Notes: generated from the letters alone by a model not told the origin. 64,000 nucleotides of DNA from Guadua angustifolia (GCA_036346375.1 CM070512.1:43694466-43758465), one strand, 5' to 3'. Numbered from the stretch's first letter, positions 1 to 12,811 are shown. Numbers and translations: made by a program.

Positions 1-158
1 TGAAAGGCAAGTCTCCTTGACCATATCGAACCCAAGTTTATGAAATGTTATTTTGTTTTAAATTATTGCATGCTATTTACTTTACGTATCGTACTTTAAT
101 GTCATTTTAAATGCTTAGATAAATGCCAAATTGTTATACCCACATTGATATTCATGTT
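1..158 (+). mobile_element. Left piece of Tekay/Del-like LTR D
   Basis: AT-rich sequence that resembles, in composition and short matches, the LTR sequence resuming at 21281. I read both as one LTR (D) split by element A. It starts outside the window, so its left end cannot be seen. No coding content. Confidence 0.45.
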
Positions 159-163
159 GATAA

Positions 164-809
164 GCGGCGAGGGCTTTGTACTCCTTGGCCGGCGGAGTGC
201 GGTCAGCGGATCCCCATGCTCGGAAGGCCCCGGAGCGACACAGGTGCGCCTTTGGGATGCTTTCGACCTCGGCGCGGCCGAGCTCGGCACCCTCGACCTT
301 GGGCTCGGCGGGGTCTCGCTGAAGCCTGGTCCGCCTAGGATTTGGATCGGTATTTGGTAGCCGATTGCGCCAGGCGGGTCGTGGGGATGACTCGAGTCTG
401 GCAAGTTCGGGGCGATTGCTACCAGCCCTCAAGGTGCCGGGCCCCTTTTCGAGGATTGCTCCGTAGTTGCGTGCAAAGGAAGTATAAAGACCAGGGCGCA
501 TGAGCTCCAGGACAGCGAAGACAACCTGACACCTGGCAACTCGAGCTAGGAATCACCATTCTTGTCTTGAGTTGTAAACTTTGCTCTGTACACCCATATA
601 ACAAGAATCCGCCGCAAAGGCGGCAGAATAAACTATTACCTTCACGAGGGCTCGAACGGTATAAACTCTTGTCTCGTGCTTGTTGTCGCCTTGCTCGGAC
701 CATCAACTGCGATCGATTTTCTTCGCCGTTCGAGCAAAAAGCGCAGCTCGGGTCCCATAAACTCTCGACCCTTACCTCTTTTCTTGCGGTTGACGATCCG
801 TCGTCGGCA
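164..809 (+). repeat. 5' LTR of element A
   Basis: Matches 20622-21275 over its length with many small differences, for example the shared stretch GCGGATCCCCATGCTCGG-type near 196-222. It ends in CGTCGGCA directly before the primer site. The many differences and indels between the two LTRs point to an old insertion. Confidence 0.8.
483..488 (+). promoter_or_regulatory. TATA box of the 5' LTR of A
   Basis: TATAAA inside AAGTATAAAGACC, at the same relative place as TATAAA at 20952-20957 in the 3' LTR. It is the only good TATA candidate on the element's sense strand in the LTR. Confidence 0.6.
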
Positions 810-810
810 A

Positions 811-830
811 TTGGCCCACCAAGTGGGGCC
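811..830 (+). other. Primer-binding site of element A
   Basis: TTGGCCCACCAAGTGGGG lies two bases after the LTR end. It resembles the TGGCGCCCACCGTGGGG-type primer site common in grass gypsy elements, with changes and a short deletion. I do not name the tRNA. Confidence 0.55.
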
Positions 831-879
831 CGATTGTTTTGCTCTTCGCGAGAGCGACACCAAGACTCCAGAGCATGGC

Positions 880-2870
880 GCCCTTTATCGGCGGATTTTC
901 CTCGGAGTGCGGACTCGATTCCGTGTCCTGTTCACCCTCGCCGCCGGCGGCGGCGTTACGGTGGCGACGGTCAAGCGAGGGAGATCACGGATGACCGCGA
1001 TCCGCGAACCGGAAGAAGCGCTTCGCCGTATGGTGCGAGTTGCCATCAACCAAGCCATAACGACTCTCCGGCGGGAGGCCGGAGAAAACCCGGCCACGTC
1101 TTCGAGCCGCCCGAGCTCCCTCCCTCTGGGAGCGCCTCGCGCTATCGCTCGGGTCATAGCCAACCCGATAGGGCAAGGTGGAGCTCTTTGGCGAGCCACA
1201 GGTGAAGAACTCGGCCGGACTGCGGCCAAGGTCAAAGCCCATAAGATCGAAGTCGGACACTCGGGGACCCGCTCGTGAGAAGTAATGACAACGTCGCGCC
1301 GTCGAGACGCGTCGTACACCTCTCGCGCGAGGTTAGCCCCGACAGCGGAGTTCGGGGCGAGGCCTTAGCCTTGCAGCGCGCCGAAGTCCACGGGCACCGC
1401 GCCAACCGAGACGAGCCTTAGCCAAGCCGCTCGAGTCGGCCGGCGGCGGTCTGCGGACCTCTCCGGACATTCCGCCCAAGCGCCGCAGGTCCATGACCGC
1501 TGTGTTACCAACCGGTGATTCCGTGCTTTCGGCACCATAGTCGTTCAGCAGGAGACCCGCTACCGGGCAACCTCGACTCCGAGTCGGCGGCGGCGAGGAT
1601 CTCGTCGGCGATAACCATGACCGGCGTGCACTGTCCGACCTACGGCTGCATGGCGTACTCGGCGGCCTTCGTCGCGTGCGATGGCCTTCGGTTCAAGCCA
1701 GCGCTGATCGGCGCCAGCGGGACCAAGAATCTGGCGAGTTCTGTCCATTTATTAAACCGCTATCTGGCGGCGGAGACGAGCTTCGTGATGGCGAACTACC
1801 TCCGGACCGTCTGGGCCAGGGGCGCTAGGACCTTGCTTTTTAATCGAAGCCGGGCTCCGCCGGTCGTGGCGCCGGATCGAGCGCCCTACGCTCCAACTTC
1901 GGAGTTACTCGAGCGGCCAAGGCGAGGAGAAAGGACTGGATCGTGTCATCGAGGAAGAACGAACCACTCTGGCGACTTCGTGCGGTGATTCATCCGCACA
2001 AGGAACTGATCCGAGCATTTCGGCGAGGCCGTCATCAAAGGCCTTCAAGTTGAGTCCGTGATCGGCGTCTCACCGAGACACAGAGATCACCTCGAGGCTC
2101 GGCGTCAACAAACTTTTTCCGCATGGCGGAGCGTCTGTGGGACGTGGGCGATGCCGTCCCATTTGGAAACGCGACTCGACCAAGGTAAGCAGTGCAGAAC
2201 CAAAGCAGAGGCGGCCGTCAACTCGGCGCCGACCAAGGCACCACCACCAAGAAGCTTAAAGCGCGATCGCGAGAAGGTGGCGGAGGGCTACCGCGAAATG
2301 TCGTCTCGGCGGATGGCGGTAGCGAGGTCCTCGAGGTCGAGGCCGAGCTCGGGAGGACTCAAAAGCCTCGTCAAGGTCGACCCGACCACACCGGCGAAGA
2401 ACCGGCCCAGCGGGAAGACCCAGCGTCTTGGCTCAAACGGTAGATGCTCGGCGGCCCGAGGACCTGCGAGGATATGAGCGAATCAAAGTTCGCCTATTCC
2501 GCAGGCGGTCGACCACGACCTCACGGACTGCGGGGCTGGCGAGAATAATTTGGGCGCTTTCTATGATGGGCGGGGAGACATCGGGTGCTCGAAGGATGAC
2601 AACCCCGGCCGAGGAGTTATCTGACGCGAACGCAGCGACCTCGACTTGGAGTTCCGGGAAGGCGGCCGGATTGATGTCATCTTCGGTGGCTCGTCGGCCC
2701 TGCTCGATCGAGCGTGAGGTCAAGGCCGCCACGGACCATCTACCGGTCGCCCTTTGGGAAGCTCGTCGAACAACCTGCAAGTGGTTTGGGGCAACCATCG
2801 CCTTCTCTCCAGAGGATGCTCTCGGTATGGCTCGAGACCTAAAACCGCCTTGGTCGTGACCCGACCATCG
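880..2870 (+). pseudogene. Degenerate gag/leader region of A
   Basis: GC-rich sequence between the primer site and the protease remnant, where gag should lie. Open frames are short and shift repeatedly, and I could not follow a clear gag core. The assignment rests on position only. Confidence 0.4.
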
Positions 2871-2877
2871 ACAATAC

Positions 2878-5090
2878 ATGATCGGTCGCGTCATGGTCGA
2901 TGGCGGCGGCTCTCTTAACTTACTCTGCGAGGAGGCGCTCGGCCGGATCTTGATTCCCGGTCGAAGGTCAAAACATCACCATACCATTCTTCGGGATAGT
3001 CCAGGAGCTCGACCACCCCTTTGGGGCGGGTTGTCTTGCCCGTCACCTTCGGCGGCTCGACAACTTCGTCATCTGAAGTGATCACCTTCGAGGTGGTCGA
3101 GGGTGACCTCGTCTAGCGCCATCCTCGGACGGCCAGCCTTGGTCAAGTTCATGGCGGCCAACCATTATAGCCATCGGTGCATGGTACTGGTCCCAGATGT
3201 CATCACCGTGCGAGGCGACCTAAGCGGCGCATGGGCTGCGAGACCAAGGCCTTGGCCCTCGCCGTATCTTTGCCCAGCAACATGATCCGGGCGGCGACGG
3301 CGAAACGCCCGCGAGCGGCAATCCGACCTAGTGGGAAGCGAAGGCGTCCGCTCGATGAGTGACCCGACCAGTCGTCCACGTCTCGGCGAAACTAAGTCCC
3401 AAATAGGAACTCGAGCTCGTCACTTTCCTCCGCGCCAACAAAGGCATATTTGCTTGGGAGCGCGGACATGCTGGCGTCGAGGAGGTGATCGAGCACAAAT
3501 TGCAAGTGGGGTCCGGCTCTCGACACATGCGCCAAATCGTGCAGCTTCTCCCGGAGAAGGTCGCGATCATCAAGAGAACCTTGACAAGCTCTTGAAGGCC
3601 GCTTCATTCGTGAGATTAACTACTCGAGTGGGTAGCCAACCGGTCATCGTCGCGAAGAAGGGAGAAAGTGGAGAATGTCGTCGACCATACGGGGTTGAAC
3701 TCGGCTTGCCGAAGGACAACTTCCGCTTCCGCATCGACGGATCGTGGACTCCACCATGAATGCCAAGATGCTTAGCTTCTTGGATGCTTACTCGGGATAC
3801 CACGAGATCAAGTGGCGGTCGGACAGCGAAACAAGACTTCCTTCATCACGCGTTCGACACTTATTGCTATCTGACCATGTCATTTAGTGCTGCGCAATCA
3901 CGAGAGCCACCTTTCAGCGGTGATGACCAAGACTTTCGAGCCCGGATCGGCGGAACCTTGAGGTCTCGTGGGCGACATCATCGTCAAAAGCTCCGTGAGG
4001 GCGTCCACGTTCGGGATCTCGAGAGACCTTCGCCAACTGAACAAAGCGCAAGATCAAGCTCAACCCCGAGAAGTGCGTGTTGGTGGCGTCGATGGAGGTG
4101 CTTTCGGCTATATGATCGGGGCTCGGGGTTGGTCCAAACCGGAAAAGATCGAGGTGATCGAAGATGGCACCCGACCTCGATCAGCGGTGCAAAGCCTCGG
4201 CGCGCATAGCGCCTCAGCGAGTTCATCTTGAGGCTCGGAGGCGCGGACTCCCATTCTTCCAAACCTTGCGCAAGCACGGGGGCCAGTGGACTCGAGGCCC
4301 AGTGATCCTTCGACGACTGAAGGCATACTGTCGTCCCCACCCTCTCCTAGCGCCACAACTTTGGTGAGAAATTCTTGCTATATCTCGCGGCCACCCCCCA
4401 TCTTTGTTAGTGCCGATCGGTGGCGAGCAGGGGTCTCAAAGACACCCCATTTATTATGTCACGTTGGTCTTGCACGGCCGAAGGCGCTACCCTTGAGTCG
4501 GAAGTTATCGCTCTCCTCATGGCTTGGCGCAAGCTCGGCACTACTTTGGCGCACTCGTGGTCGTCCCAAGCGACTTCACTCGGGGACATCTGAGGAACCC
4601 GGAGGGTGGCGGACGAATCGCCAAGTGGGCCATGGGCTGGCGGCGTTCGGCGTCGAGTCGTGGCAGCGCCGACCATCAAAGTCGCAAGTGCTTCGCCGAT
4701 TTAGTGGTCGGCGAGCGTCGCGACCAGCTCGAGCTTCGGTCGAAGGAGAAGCCACTGGGTCATGTTCTTCGATGGCTCAAGGTCCTTCAAGCGCTCGAAG
4801 TGGGATCCTTATCCTCACCCGCCGCGGCGACAAATTGAAGTCGTAATTGTTTTGGCTTCCCGGCGACCAACAATGTGGCGAATCTGAAGCCCTCTTGGCC
4901 GACTTCACGAGCTTGCAAGGCCTTAGGCGTCTGTGGACCGGTGCGTGAAAGGCGACTCCCGGCCGTCATCAACCGGTTCAACAAGGACTACCGATGCTCG
5001 GGGAGACTTCGATGGCTAAGTACCTCGCCGAGGCACGCGCAAGATGGAGAAGTGGTTCGAACTTGGAGCTCAAGCACATCCCGGGAAGGA
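2878..5090 (+). pseudogene. Degenerate pol of A: protease, RT, RNase H
   Basis: Pieces of polyprotein are readable across frameshifts. Near 2880-2935 is an aspartic protease core (VMVDGGGSLNLL). Around 3620-3900 are RT pieces (PVIVAKK, PKDNF, FLDAYSGYHEIK). Around 3965-3995 the RT active-site region reads VGDIIVKS where YVDDIIVKS is expected, so at least one catalytic Asp is gone. KIKLNPEKCV follows near 4050-4080. Around 4860-5060 is RNase H (PATNNVA, ARKMEKWFELG). Several stops and shifts make this a pseudogene. Confidence 0.75.
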
Positions 5091-5189
5091 CAACTCCGGT
5101 ATGACGCCTCTTCAAGCTCGGCTCCTCCGGCGACGACGTCCCACAGCGTCATCACGGAAGCGCTGGCGGCCCGTCAATCTCCGACCCGC

Positions 5190-5366
5190 AGGTCGCTTCG
5201 CCATGGTCGAAATACCCCTCTGGCGAGCCATACACAATTTCCTTGCTCGGGCGACTCGCCACCCGACCTGAAGAGCGGATCAGCGGCCGGGCGAGCCTAT
5301 ACGCTGCCGAGGAGAGCTCTCTGAGCGCTTAATGTTTAGGCGTCGACGACGTGCATCTCCACGGAG
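5190..5366 (+). pseudogene. Integrase of A, N-terminal piece before the B insertion
   Basis: End of the region between RNase H and integrase, plus the start of the zinc-binding part (DDVHLHG... just before 5366). The reading continues on the far side of element B at 15640 (KYLLHDIHSG), showing that B cut an existing integrase gene. Confidence 0.65.
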
Positions 5367-5371
5367 GAGGG
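5367..5371. repeat. Target-site duplication of B, left
   Basis: GAGGG directly before the TGTCGGCG end of the LTR. It is identical to 15635-15639. Confidence 0.85.
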
Positions 5372-5814
5372 TGTCGGCGTTTATTACAAACAATAATGAA
5401 AAGGGGGCTACGCGGACCCAAACTTCGATGGTGACACAAGAACACCCGATGTATCTGAGTTGGGCTCTCGCGATGGAGATAATACCTAGTCTGTGCTCTG
5501 GAATTATATGTGGCTAACCAATAGATGATCGATCCTGTCTTTGGGGTGCCCGCCCCTCCCTTTATATAGTAGAAGAAGCGGTTACAATATTGAGTCCTAC
5601 TTGGATCTGAGTAGGGGTCTCTATCTGAACCCGTATTGGTTTGGATTACAATCATCTCTGCCCAATATGGCTTCGGTTTCCTTAACTAAAGTCTATCATG
5701 ATTCTTACGCCGCTTAACTTGGGACAACCATGACCTTATCCGGTCGGCATGGCCCAATTGCTCTGGTGGGCTTTATTAGGATCGCTGGTGGACCGGGATA
5801 TATATATATCCTGA
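5372..5814 (-). repeat. 3' LTR of element B
   Basis: 443 bp, starts TGTCGGCG on the + strand and ends ATATATCCTGA. Aligns with 15192-15634 across its full length with scattered differences. A TATA-like CTATATAAAG lies on the - strand near 5561-5572. Confidence 0.9.
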
Positions 5815-8800
5815 TAGCCTTGAGTGCTTCATGATCGAGTGCCTTCAATTGTTGAGCTTTTCAGTGCTTTCTGGTGAGTGCTTGTAAATCAACAAAGAGA
5901 GTCACGAAAGAACTTCTTGAATTTATCTGGGCCGTCTTTGTCGGGATTACCATGCCGGTGGCACTTTGTATGCTTCAAGCATTTATCTTCCTAAAATCAT
6001 CTTTCGGACTTTTGACCCGTTCTTTGAGCTGTATCGACACAACTGGCGTGAGGCATCACAAGTAAGAGGATGTTGTTTACGAGTGATACCATTTACTCGG
6101 TGCGTGGCGGATTCGGCTTTGGGCCCATCTTGGGGCATACCACTTGATAACTTAATCGCTACGGGCCGCCGGCAATTATATGCGTCGTGCGTGCTGCTAG
6201 GCACCTACTGAAATGCTCCTAGGGGCGGTTTAGGGTTTTGGGAAAAAGTGGTCGAATTCAGGCGAGAATCAGCGTAGCTTCATATCATCTGAACAAATAG
6301 AGTGACTTTGTATCGTTCTACTTGCCCTTTGTTCTCCAACTTCTCTTCCTTCCACGATCTCCGCCGCTAGGGCTAACTTTCTCGTCACCCTAGTTTGGGC
6401 GATCGCGGGTTTCTTCATTCAAAGATCGCCTCCTTTTCCATAACGCTCCTCCCTCCTTCAACCAAAGATTGGGCAACCGGTGGCAGCGGAGGGATGGGGC
6501 TGGAAAAGATTTAGTAGGCATTGGTGTTTTCGCCTCTGGTGATGCTTGCCGCTTGCATGCCTTGTAGTGAATTCATTGATAGCCCTTGGCAGAAATTTGA
6601 AGTGCAAGATAACAAGGTCAACAGGTTGGGTTCCTTGTCACCCTTTCCTTGCTCCCCTGGACCGAATTCGATTACTTCTTCTTGTAGGGACCTGTCGTGA
6701 AGTCCTTCATGAGCCGCCACCTCGGGATCCTTGGCGGTTGTTTATGAGAAGCAGTTCAAGGCCGTGAGGGCGAAACCTTGGTTGAGGCGTGTCCGCTACC
6801 CCGATGTCCTTTGCCAAAACCGGTCGGGGATGCTCTTTTGCGCTGAAGTTCCAAGTAGTGACATTAATTTAGAGGCGATGGTTCCCAGTACCGCCCTTTC
6901 TTCTGGTCCGTGATCGTCTTGTCATCAGCCTATAGAATGTTGTCCCTCTGTGGTACTGAAGGTTCTCCTACCTTTGCTGCCCGTCGCCAGCGTGTGAAAT
7001 CCCTCGCCCCGTCAAGAGATCTCGGTCTTGACTCGTTCTTGATATGCGAAGGTGACTTAGTCCTTTTGGATGGCGAGATCGAGGGAAGAAATTAGGCGTC
7101 ATTTTTTCGATCTTTGCTCGCGAGTGTACACGCCTTGGCAAGGTGAATTGTTTGCGTCATGTTTTCTTCAAAGGTCTTCTTTTCTTCGTGAGGCTTGGCG
7201 TTGTTCGCCATTTCAGCGTTTGTCGTCTTTCGCCAGGACCGGAACTATCTTCTTCAAAGATTGTTCAGAGGATGAAAATGCGAAAAGATTTACTTCTTGA
7301 GTTGAGCAGCTCCGCATAGCAGTTGGAGGAGAAGCCCTCACAGCGTGCAGCAGAGAAAATCGCGAAAAGCTGGAAGGGCCGATGTCATGTCCAATCTCTG
7401 GGCGAAGCGCATCGACCAATTCTTCTAATGGTATTTTCTGGTCAAAGTGCCTTGAGTCTGATTCTATTCTTTGCCTTCTTAAGCCCGCTCATTGTTTCTT
7501 GATTTTCGGAAAGACTCGAGGCTTCTCTTTCCCAAAATGAAAAGTCAAGAGGGCGAAGAAGAGGCCAAGAAAGAGGTAGCTTGACCGACAAGGAACCGGG
7601 CGGTGCGCTCTTTGATTTTTTGCCTTATGTCTTTGTCATCATCATTTTGTTAGACCCGAACTCATCCATTGGTATAATCACGATTGCATCGAGTCAACTC
7701 GCGGGCCCGATCTGGGTACTTAATGAAAAAAATCAATGTCTTAAAGCATACCGATCGCCTCAAAGCGCGGAGAAGGTGTTCTTGGTCTTAAGTCCCGATG
7801 AAGCCGGCACAAACAATGTCCCTCATGGCGTTAGCATCACAATTCAAAGGTTAGAGGAGCCTCCACAAAGATTGCAGCGCTTGGAGGGCGTTGCAATTCG
7901 AGTGCCGCCGGTGTTGGCGATCACCAAGTCTCTGTATCCACGAGTAGAGCTCAAAGCTATTCAAGAGGGTTTTGCCCGCTGTTGATGATAATCAAGCATT
8001 TGCCCTATATGGGCGAAGTCAAGGATCTTCTTGCCGTCTGGTAAAAACTTAGATCTCGAGTCCGTGTAATCCTCTGTTTGTACCAAACTTGCTCCGTGTT
8101 TGGATTTGGGCTTTTGTTCCGATCTTTGAAAAGAATTGTCTCGGACTTGAATTTTCTTTGCGAAATATTTAATCCTTGTTTTATACGTCCGTTGAGCTTG
8201 GGCCGTTAAACCTTTTGCTCCTCTGGGCGATCCGGCCGTTTACATTTCTGAGCCTCCTCGAGATCGTGTAGCAACCGTCGGAAAGGTAGACCGTCTTCCC
8301 GGCCCGGTGACATGCGTCGTTTTGAGCGGCGTTGAGTCTCTCTCCAGGGACAGGCGTTGCCCCGTTATAAGAACGAGTTCGGCCTCGGTTTTTGCGTTTT
8401 GCAACAAGACTACCATCTTCATCCCACTGTTCCTCTTCCTTCCGCATGGGGTTTCTTTGAAGTGCTTGCCGCTTCGTCTCCTTGATTTTTTCATCTTCTT
8501 GTGCACCTTAAATTGTACTTTTATTTGGATCACCCTTCTTCGCGAGTTCTTCTTTTCTTCTTCATGGACTCTTCTTCTTCCTCCGAGGCCCTCTCTCCTT
8601 GCCTCTTTCTCCAGTCGCCGGGCCGTCGATCCACGCCATGGATAGCGAACCTCATCTTCAATTTTGGGGGCGATGCCCCCATGAGCCCAAAGACGATAAT
8701 CTTAGGAGTTACAGGCGGAATTTGATCTTGCCATGGCGGAAGCGGCGGAGGGAGGCCGTCGCCGAGATACCGCCGTTGATGCTTTGATCGAGGCCGTCCT

Positions 8801-8960
8801 AAACTTATTAAGGCCAAGGGCGCCCTCATTGAAACCGTCGAGGCGGTCTTGCCGGCGTGAAGTGCGTGGAAGCGTGAAGTGTGGCCTCATTTTGAACTTT
8901 GCGATAGTACTTTTGCTTTGTGTGTATATTTGGTGAAAAGATGTTGAAGTTGTGAACAAT
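5815..8960 (+). other. Non-pol extra region of element B
   Basis: Three kilobases between integrase and 3' LTR. In the related elements A, C and E this place holds an antisense gene. Here I see only short open frames on the + strand, for example 7581-7985 (134 codons) and the overlapping pieces 8639-8860. A pyrimidine-rich stretch with GCCGCTAGGGC near 6350-6380 looks like a 5' leader. I could not recognise the Transposase_28 block, so this may be an unrelated or too decayed extra gene. Confidence 0.4.
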
Positions 8961-9235
8961 GATGGTCTTCTTGTAATATTATTTTAAGCTGCGCTCATAT
9001 ACCTTTTTCCTTATTTAGATCTCGATTACGACCTTGCCGAGTGATTTTTCCTTTGTGCTTGATCTCCTTGTCGATTAAGCGTAGCCCCAGAACAGCGAAT
9101 TTTTTCCTCAAAGCGTGCTTTTAAGCGACTAGACTTTTTTCGCCTGGGAGCATCGAATGTCGGCGGTTTAGAGCACTCGGATCTTAGTCGTGATCATTTG
9201 AAAAATAGAGCTGGTTTTGCATCGGGGTTGCACAT

Positions 9236-9433
9236 GTGCAACACTATTAGGTGTAGCCCCGACTTCTTTGTAATTGAGAAACAATTGAGTAGCAAGTCAA
9301 TTGAATAAAGAATTACGATACATGATCTTGCTTTGAACAAACATCCTCTTGATTAGAGTTAGCATCGCAACACTATTAGGTGTAGCCCGACTTCTTTGCT
9401 TAATTGAGGAACAATTGAGTAGCAAGTCAATTT
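9236..9433. repeat. Direct repeat of about 70 bp in element B
   Basis: The stretch from GCAACACTATTAGGTGTAGC to AGTAGCAAGTCAATT occurs at about 9236-9306 and again at about 9365-9433, with a few small indels, separated by about 60 bp of AT-rich sequence. It lies between integrase and the extra region of B. Confidence 0.85.
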
Positions 9434-9479
9434 TGAACATCCTATTGAACTTTTTCAAGAATAAAAGTGGCGAGTCGCT

Positions 9480-10320
9480 CTATATTCCATGAGTTGCTAA
9501 TGATGGCGCCGTCTTCTCGCTTAAGCACTGTAGGCCCCTCGGTCGTGTCACCTCGTCGGCGATGTAGGGGCCTTCCCAAATTGGAGATAACTTGTGCTCG
9601 TGAGCCGACTCTTTATCGAACCAAATCACCCTTGGAGAAGCGCTTCGGTTTGGATGTTTGATTCGTGATATCGGTAGCGGGAACTGAAGGTATCTGGCCG
9701 AATTTGGACCTGACGATCTCTCTTGCTTCTTCAATCTGTCGATATCTTCCATTCGCTTTCCTCTGCCTCATCTTCCTTGAAGCTTCGGACCGGGGGATCC
9801 GAAGGTCAGTCGATAGGTAGGACCGCCTCCGAGCCGTGAGACCGTAAAGAAGGGTGATTGCGGTAGATCTGTGGGAGTGGTTCTTAGCCCCAGAGTACCG
9901 ATGGCGATTCTTTTACCCATCGGGTGGCGTATTGAGGGCGGTCGAAGATCCGTGCCTTTAAGCCTGCGATATCATGCCGTTTGCTCTTTCCACGGCCGTT
10001 GCTTTTCGGATGAGCCACGGAGAGGAAGCAAATTTTGATGTCGAGCTTATCGCGCAGATCTTGAAAGTCTTCTCCTCGAATTGGGTTCCATTGTCGTGAT
10101 AATCTGTTTGTGCGCCAAATCTTACCACAATTTCTTGGAAGAATTCTTTGGCCTTGGCATTTGTGATTATAGCCACTGGTTTTGCTTCTATCCACTTAGT
10201 GAATTTATCCACGGCGACAAAGAGGTGGGTGAAGCCGCCTTGAGCCTTCTTCAATGGGCCGACCATGTCGAGCCCCGATTCGCGAATGGCCAAGTGATTG
10301 GAATTGTTTGCGGTTTACGG
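9480..10320 (-). pseudogene. Integrase of element B
   Basis: At 9958-10293: LDMVGPLKKAQGGFTHLFVAVDKFTKWIEAKPV, then a stretch where the expected IITDNGTQF reads DYHDNGTQF, then a shifted version of HPWLIRK... and VERANG. At 9480-9752 is the C-terminal part with ESAHEHKLSPIWEGPYIADEV (GPY/F-type). Frameshifts break the core. Confidence 0.8.
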
Positions 10321-10949
10321 CGAATGCGTGTATTTGGCGAGCAAAAAGCGGCGGCCTTCACAAGTTGAGCGATGTCTTCTGCGTCGGTCACGGCGATCGG
10401 CGAAGAAACCTTGTCGTCGCCTTGCCCACAATGTGCTTGGCCGCGTGATGCCCACAAGTTCCCGAGTGGATTTCCTGAGTAGCTTCTTTCCTTCTGGCGA
10501 TATGCATCGCCTTAGAACTCGAGCGCTTTTTGAAATAACTCTTCTCCTACCATCACGTAGCTCTTGCTGCACCTCGAGATCGCGCCTGCTACATTCGGTC
10601 TTACGAAGTTCGTCTTTCAATAGGTAATTGAGAAAAGGAGCCGCCGTCCGATGCTTGATGACTAGGACCTCCTCTTCGTTAGAGTTCTCTTCAAACTTGT
10701 TACGCTCCACCTTTTGGCTTATCGAAGGTTTGTAGATTTCCCCAACAAAAACCGGTGGTGCGATGGCGAGTGGAGCCCAATTTTGCCAATTCATCGCTTC
10801 TTCCGTTGTCACGGCGGAGCACATGAATGAGGTCAACCAATCAAACTTGTCTTCAAGCTTCCGTACCTCTGGCGTTATCTTTGTCATGATGTCCTCGACA
10901 CATGACCAATCTTTTTGGACTTGATTGATCACCGGCATGGAGTCGCCTC

Positions 10950-11680
10950 GAATTGTTAGCCGAACACCCGAGAGATACGCGATCTGAAGTCCGTGGATGA
11001 GTGCCGTTACTTCGGCGGCGTTGTTAGATCTTTGGGAAGTGAATCACAAGGCGTATTTTAGGCGCCACTGTTGGAGAGATGAGGACCACGCTTTGCTCTG
11101 CGCCATCGAGCATGAGAGATCCGTCGAAGTACATTGTCAATATTCGGCTCTTCAATGTTTCTTTGGGGATTGCAGCTCTATCCATTCGGGGTGAAATCGG
11201 CAAGTATATGGGATTTTATTGCCGTCCGTGGCTGAAGGAGACTTCAAAGGCTCAGAGCTCAACCGCCCATTTTGCGATCCTCGGTGGCTTCGGTTGTGGA
11301 GTATGTCCCCAAGCGGAAGGTGGTGACCACCGTGATTGAATGTTCTTGGAAGTAGTGCTTGAGTTTGCGAGAGGCAAGCAACCTGGCGTATAGTAGTTTT
11401 GTACTTGCGGATAAGCGTACCTTGGACTCTCCTAATACCTCGGTTGTGAAGTAGATAGGTCTCTGGACTTTACGGAGGTGCCCTCTTCCTTCCGCTCTAC
11501 TACAATTGCATGGCTGACTACATGAGTTGTTCTTGGCGACATAAAGCAAGAGGGTTCCTCGGCATTGGGGAACCGGCCGCAGTGGAGATGACAAAACGTC
11601 TTCAATTCTTTGAAAGCTTCTTGCGCTTCAATGGTCCATTGAAAATTACCTTGTTTCTTTAGAAGTTTGAAAAAAGGCAT
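10950..11680 (-). pseudogene. RT connection and RNase H of element B
   Basis: At 11432-11680 MPFFKLLKKQGNFQW and EAQEAFKELKTF match the connection domain that follows RT. Nearer 10870-11130 lie RNase H pieces such as YLSGVRLTIRGDSMPVINQV, in shifted frames. Together with neighbouring RT and integrase this shows the usual gypsy order. Confidence 0.7.
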
Positions 11681-11764
11681 TCCCCCGACGATCGGAAATG
11701 AATCTGCCGAGTGCCACCATGCATCGGTGAGCTTACGGGCGTCTTTACGATTTCTTTGGAGGCT

Positions 11765-12470
11765 TCATCTTCTAATTGTATTGATTTTTCGGGTTTGCCT
11801 CGATCCCGTTGTGAAACAATGAATCAGAGTAATTTCGGATGGTACTCCAAAGACGCATTTTTCGGGGTTGAGCTTCATCTTGTAGGCCCTTAGGCTTTCA
11901 AAGGTTTCGGCTAAGTCAGATATGAGGTCTTCCTTCGCCCGAGATTTGACGACAACATCATCAACGTATGCCTCCACATTGCGCCCGATCTGGGAATGAA
12001 AACACATTGTATTAACTTGGCGTTGGTAAGTCGCGCTTGACATTTTTAAACCGAATGGCATTGTGGCGTAGCAAAATGCTCCAAAGCGGGGTAATGAATG
12101 AAGTCTGATGCAATCTTCCTCCTTTAACCTAATCTGGTGATATCACGAGTAGGCATCGAGAAACTAAGGAGTTATGACCCGTAGTGGAATCTACCACCTG
12201 GTCAATCTGAGGCAACCGAAAGGATCCTTGGGCGAGTCTTGTTGAGATCGGTATAATCAACGCATCGCGCCGACTTTTATTCTTTTGCGAACTAGCCTTT
12301 GGGTTTGCTAGCGGTCGAGGATGGTACACTTCTTTTATAAAGCTGCGCCGCTAATGACCGTGATTTCCTCCTTGATGGCCTCCTTCTGTCTTGAGCGAAC
12401 CTTCGAACCCATTTGTTTGATGGGTTTGGCCTTTTAGTCAACGTTCAAGGAGTGCTCGATCACCTCCACG
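11765..12470 (-). pseudogene. Reverse transcriptase of element B
   Basis: Best kept part is 11765-12061: MPFGLKMSSATYQRQVNTM, then YVDDVVVKSRAKEDLISDL with the catalytic YVDD motif intact (near 11940-11971), then RAYKMKLNPEKCVFGVP. Upstream pieces to 12470 are out of frame. RNase H follows to the left. Lack of an open reading frame over the whole domain makes it a pseudogene despite the intact active site. Confidence 0.85.
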
Positions 12471-12811
12471 GGAACAGGGCATGTCGGATGGTTTCCACGC
12501 GAAGATGTCCCGGTTAGCTCGAAGGAAGGTGACGAGCGCGTCCTCCTATTTGGCGGTGAGACCTGTCCCAATCAAAGCCGTCTGGTTGGAGTTGGATGGA
12601 TCGAGGATTACCTTCTTGGTTCCCTCATCAGGCTTCAAACTTGTCTTGGCCTGCTTCTTGACCGGTACTTCTCCTTCATCCCCTTGATATGCGGCCGCTC
12701 ACGGATCTTTATTACGTAAATCTGCTATCTCTTGAGCTTGACCATCTCACAACTTTCTTTGTCATGAGACGAGCAGCCGCTTGACATCGCCATGTACGGA
12801 GATTACACCCC

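Noticed and set aside
116..124. GATAAAT as target duplication of element A
   Set aside because: The same letters follow the 3' LTR, but the left copy lies about 40 bases before sequence shared with the 3' LTR, and that 40-base stretch has no partner there. GATAA at 159-163 fits better and is itself only tentative.
7581..7985. Recognisable gene in the extra region of B
   Set aside because: Single frame of 134 codons without family motifs and without splice or promoter signals; kept only as part of the extra region.
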